From: DATGSF01 sp035302865 | GTDB taxonomy: Bacteria > Bacteroidota > Bacteroidia > Chitinophagales > Chitinophagaceae | Assembly (NCBI GenBank): GCA_035302865.1 | Contig: DATGSF010000061.1 | Coordinates: 1 to 8,530 of the forward strand | Direction: 5' to 3' | DNA: 8,530 nucleotides | Position numbers and translations under genes: made by a program | Notes under the pieces: model-generated | What the model saw: the letters and a program-made list of their open reading frames with translations, nothing else | The model's database searches: none | Told to the model about the DNA's origin: nothing | In this document: piece by piece, positions 6,680-8,530 of the stretch | How the letters are laid out: each line of letters begins with the position of its first letter | Position numbering within the stretch: position 1 is the stretch's first letter

Positions 6680-8086
6680 ATGGCATACGATATCATCGTT
6701 ATAGGCAGCGGTCCTGGAGGATATGTAGCTGCAATTCGCGCATCGCAACTTGGTTTTAAGACCGCTATTGTGGAAAAAGAAAATTTAGGTGGTATTTGCT
6801 TAAACTGGGGTTGTATCCCTACCAAAGCACTTATGAAGTCTGCAGAGGTTTTTGAATATATTTCTAATGCTCAAGATTATGGGTTAAGCGTTCAAGATAC
6901 AAAAGTAGATTTTGAAGCAGTTATCAAAAGAAGCAGAGGCGTAGCTGATAAAATGAGCAAAGGAATTCAATTCCTTATGCGTAAAAACAAAATTGATGTA
7001 ATCAATGGACACGGTACTTTAACAGCTTCAAAAGAAGTTGAAGTTAAAGATGCTGACGGAAACACTAAAAAATATCAAGCTAAACATGTAATTTTAGCAA
7101 CTGGTGGAAGAAGCCGTGAATTGCCTTCTATGCCAATTGATGGAAAGAAAATTATTGGATACAGAGAAGCTATTGCTTTAGAAAAACAACCAAAATCTAT
7201 GATAGTAGTAGGTAGCGGAGCTATCGGAGTAGAATTTGGATATTTTTATCAAACTTTAGGTACTGATGTTACTATTGTAGAATATATGCCCAATATTGTG
7301 CCTGTAGAAGATAAAGATATTTCTAAAGAATTAGAAAAAGCTTTTAAAAAGAAAGGTATAAAAGTAATGACAGAATCTTCAGTTGAAAAAGTGGAAACAA
7401 CTGATTCAGGAGTTAAAGCTACTGTTAAAACAAAGAAAGGAGAAGAAATCTTAGAAGCAGAAGTTCTTTTAAGTGCTGTTGGAGTTAGTGCCAATATCGA
7501 AAATATTGGATTAGAAGCATTAAATATTGCAACTGATAAAGGTAAGGTTTCTGTAGATGAATATTATAAAACTAATGTTGATGGAATTTATGCCATTGGA
7601 GATATTGTACCAGGACAAGCTTTAGCGCACACTGCTATGAAAGAAGGAGTAATTTGTGTAGAAGCTATCGCTCATAAAGAAGGTAAATTTGACAATGTTC
7701 CTGAAACTTTAGACTATGGTAACGTACCAGGTTGTACTTACTGCTCACCAGAAATTGCTTCAGTTGGATTAACAGAAGCTGCTGCAAAAGAACAAGGATT
7801 AGATATTAAAGTTGGAAAATTCCCATTCTCAGCTAGTGGTAAAGCAAGTGCTTCTGGAAATACTGATGGTTTTGTAAAAGTAATCTTCGATGCTAAATAT
7901 GGCGAATGGTTAGGAACACACATGATTGGTGATAATGTAACAGAGATTATTGCACAATCTGTTGCAGCTAGAAAATTAGAAACTACTTGGCAAGAACAAT
8001 TAGATACTATTTTCCCACACCCAACTATGAGTGAAGCTGTTAAAGATGCAATTGAAGTGGCTCTTGGACATCCAATTCATATGTAA
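6680..8086 (+). CDS. lpdA: Dihydrolipoamide dehydrogenase (E3 of 2-oxoacid dehydrogenase complexes)
   Basis: E3 is a cytosolic FAD enzyme that reoxidises dihydrolipoamide on pyruvate, 2-oxoglutarate or branched-chain dehydrogenase complexes, or the glycine cleavage H protein, and reduces NAD+. The 468 residues are full length. FAD-binding GSGPGG is at 9-14 with acidic Glu32 after the second strand. The redox disulfide is Cys40/Cys45 in GGICLNWGCIPTK. The NAD-binding site is GSGAIG (178-183) with Glu201 after VTIV, which favours NAD over NADP. The second FAD motif is YAIGD (304-308). The dimerisation domain carries the catalytic pair His447/Glu452 in HPTMSE. An unusual extra CTYC (Cys352, Cys355) lies where many E3 proteins have a VYT-type sequence. 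The start MAYDIIVIG is the normal E3 N-terminus. No E1 or E2 gene is adjacent; the gene has its own promoter and terminator, so the enzyme may serve several complexes. Confidence 0.97.
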   Translation: MAYDIIVIGSGPGGYVAAIRASQLGFKTAIVEKENLGGICLNWGCIPTKALMKSAEVFEYISNAQDYGLSVQDTKVDFEAVIKRSRGVADKMSKGIQFLMRKNKIDVINGHGTLTASKEVEVKDADGNTKKYQAKHVILATGGRSRELPSMPIDGKKIIGYREAIALEKQPKSMIVVGSGAIGVEFGYFYQTLGTDVTIVEYMPNIVPVEDKDISKELEKAFKKKGIKVMTESSVEKVETTDSGVKATVKTKKGEEILEAEVLLSAVGVSANIENIGLEALNIATDKGKVSVDEYYKTNVDGIYAIGDIVPGQALAHTAMKEGVICVEAIAHKEGKFDNVPETLDYGNVPGCTYCSPEIASVGLTEAAAKEQGLDIKVGKFPFSASGKASASGNTDGFVKVIFDAKYGEWLGTHMIGDNVTEIIAQSVAARKLETTWQEQLDTIFPHPTMSEAVKDAIEVALGHPIHM

Positions 8087-8111
8087 AATATAAACTAATA
8101 TAAAAATAAAG

Positions 8112-8142
8112 TAGCTGTCTCATAACTGAGGCAGCTATTTTT
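8112..8142 (+). terminator. Hairpin terminator after lpdA, possibly overlapping the left end of the IS
   Basis: TAGCTGTCTCA (8112-8122) pairs with TGAGGCAGCTA (8127-8137) over 11 bases with one T-G wobble around a TAAC loop, and T's follow at 8138-8142. It lies 25 bases after the lpdA stop and can end that transcript. The A-rich bases before it could also serve transcripts coming from the right. The CTGTCTCA stem resembles sequences I recall at the ends of IS1182-like elements, so it may belong to the insertion sequence (inference). Confidence 0.8.
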
Positions 8143-8177
8143 ATTTTAACAATTATATTCTTATCTTATCTCTGTTA

Positions 8178-8212
8178 ATTCAACAATATTTTATATTTTT
8201 ATATTGTTGAAT
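8178..8212. repeat. 12-bp stem-loop just before the transposase start
   Basis: ATTCAACAATAT (8178-8189) and ATATTGTTGAAT (8201-8212) are perfectly complementary around an 11-base AT-rich loop. The stem ends 9 bases before the ATG at 8222. In RNA it would lie over the region where ribosomes load, and in DNA it could be a protein-binding palindrome. There is no T-tract directly after it, so it is not a typical + strand terminator. Confidence 0.6.
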
Positions 8213-8221
8213 ATCAATTGT

Positions 8222-8530
8222 ATGAAAGCGAATTTTAAAGAATATAATCAACAACAGAATTGGTTATTCCCCCCTTCTATAGAGGATTTAATCCCTATCG
8301 ATCATCCTGCACGCCTCGTTAATAGTGTTATCGAGCATTTAGATTTAAAATTATTAACCGAAATATATGCTAAAGAGGCTCGTCCAAGTTACCACCCCAA
8401 AATGCTTTTAAAAGTAATTGTCTATGCTTACATGGATAATATCTACTCTTCTCGAAAGATAGAAAAGGCAATGAAGGAGAACATTAATTTCATGTGGTTG
8501 TCAGGGAATCAGGTAGCAGATCACAATACT
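8222..8530 (+). CDS. IS1182-family-like transposase, N-terminal part (3' end outside window)
   Basis: The frame is open from the ATG at 8222 to the window end, giving 103 residues with no stop. The sequence matches the N-terminal domain (DUF772 type) of IS1182/IS5-like DDE transposases: NQQQNWLFPPSIEDLIP, then IDHPARLVNSVIEHLDL, RPSYHPKMLLKVIVYAY, SSRKIEKAMKENINFMWLSGNQ and VADHNT at the edge. The order HP(A)RLV, YHPKMLLK, SSRKIE, FMWLSG, DHNT is the usual signature of this group. The catalytic DDE residues would lie further downstream, so it cannot be judged whether the gene is intact. It starts 135 bases after lpdA in the same direction, separated by a hairpin terminator. Confidence 0.88.
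   Translation, partial: MKANFKEYNQQQNWLFPPSIEDLIPIDHPARLVNSVIEHLDLKLLTEIYAKEARPSYHPKMLLKVIVYAYMDNIYSSRKIEKAMKENINFMWLSGNQVADHNT

Larger units (their letters stand above)
8112..8530 (+). mobile_element. Left part of an IS1182-family-like insertion sequence, cut by the window end
   Basis: The element is inferred from the transposase gene that begins at 8222 and runs out of the window. The left boundary is not proven; 8112 is the earliest candidate, where the CTGTCTCA hairpin lies, and the true end is somewhere between 8087 and about 8175. The terminal inverted repeat cannot be checked because the right end is missing. No target-site duplication can be tested for the same reason. Confidence 0.55.

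Noticed and set aside
6515..6748. - strand open frame covering the terminator and the lpdA start
   Set aside because: It runs through the 12-bp terminator hairpin and the lpdA promoter, and the product is Leu/Lys-rich with no recognisable domain.
7249..7923. Two - strand open frames (7249-7494 and 7738-7923) inside lpdA
   Set aside because: Both are shadows of the conserved lpdA coding sequence.
1..8530. CRISPR array, defence island or toxin-antitoxin system
   Set aside because: No regularly spaced direct repeats and no Cas, restriction, toxin or antitoxin motifs were found. RtcB alone, without a nuclease or other partner, is not enough to propose a defence system.

Overview
The window looks like chromosome from a member of the Bacteroidota, most likely a flavobacterium-like lineage. 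The evidence is AT-rich DNA (about one third G+C by eye), no clear Shine-Dalgarno sequences, promoter boxes of the Bacteroidota type TAnnTTTG placed 20 to 45 bases before several genes, and a large secreted protein ending in a type IX secretion (T9SS) sorting domain. The genus cannot be named from this sequence.

Layout, left to right. (1) A tight + strand operon: the 3' part of greA (cut by the window edge), a HIT-family nucleotide-binding protein 2 bases later, and a PaaY/gamma-carbonic-anhydrase-like hexapeptide protein 9 bases after that. It ends at a strong hairpin terminator (1371-1408). (2) A convergent - strand gene for a small outer-membrane beta-barrel protein uses the same terminator from the other side. 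(3) An RtcB-type RNA ligase gene runs divergently from it and ends at its own terminator near 3377-3405. (4) A 978-residue secreted modular protein (signal peptide, about seven paired-cysteine beta modules, an Ig-like module, an FnIII-like module, T9SS tail) has its own promoter and a perfect 12-bp terminator. (5) A complete dihydrolipoamide dehydrogenase gene (E3) has its own promoter and terminator. (6) At the right edge lies the start of an IS1182-type transposase gene, cut by the window end, with a 12-bp stem-loop just before its start codon.

Apart from the greA-HIT-paaY-like operon, the genes are separate transcription units, each with a recognisable promoter, a terminator or both. I see no multi-gene novel system. 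The genes are mostly housekeeping or surface functions. The items most worth a second look are the modular T9SS protein with its regular cysteine pairs, the RtcB with an altered metal-binding motif and no repair partners nearby, and the insertion-sequence end next to lpdA. I found no tRNA, rRNA, CRISPR array or gene-free stretch longer than about 290 bases.
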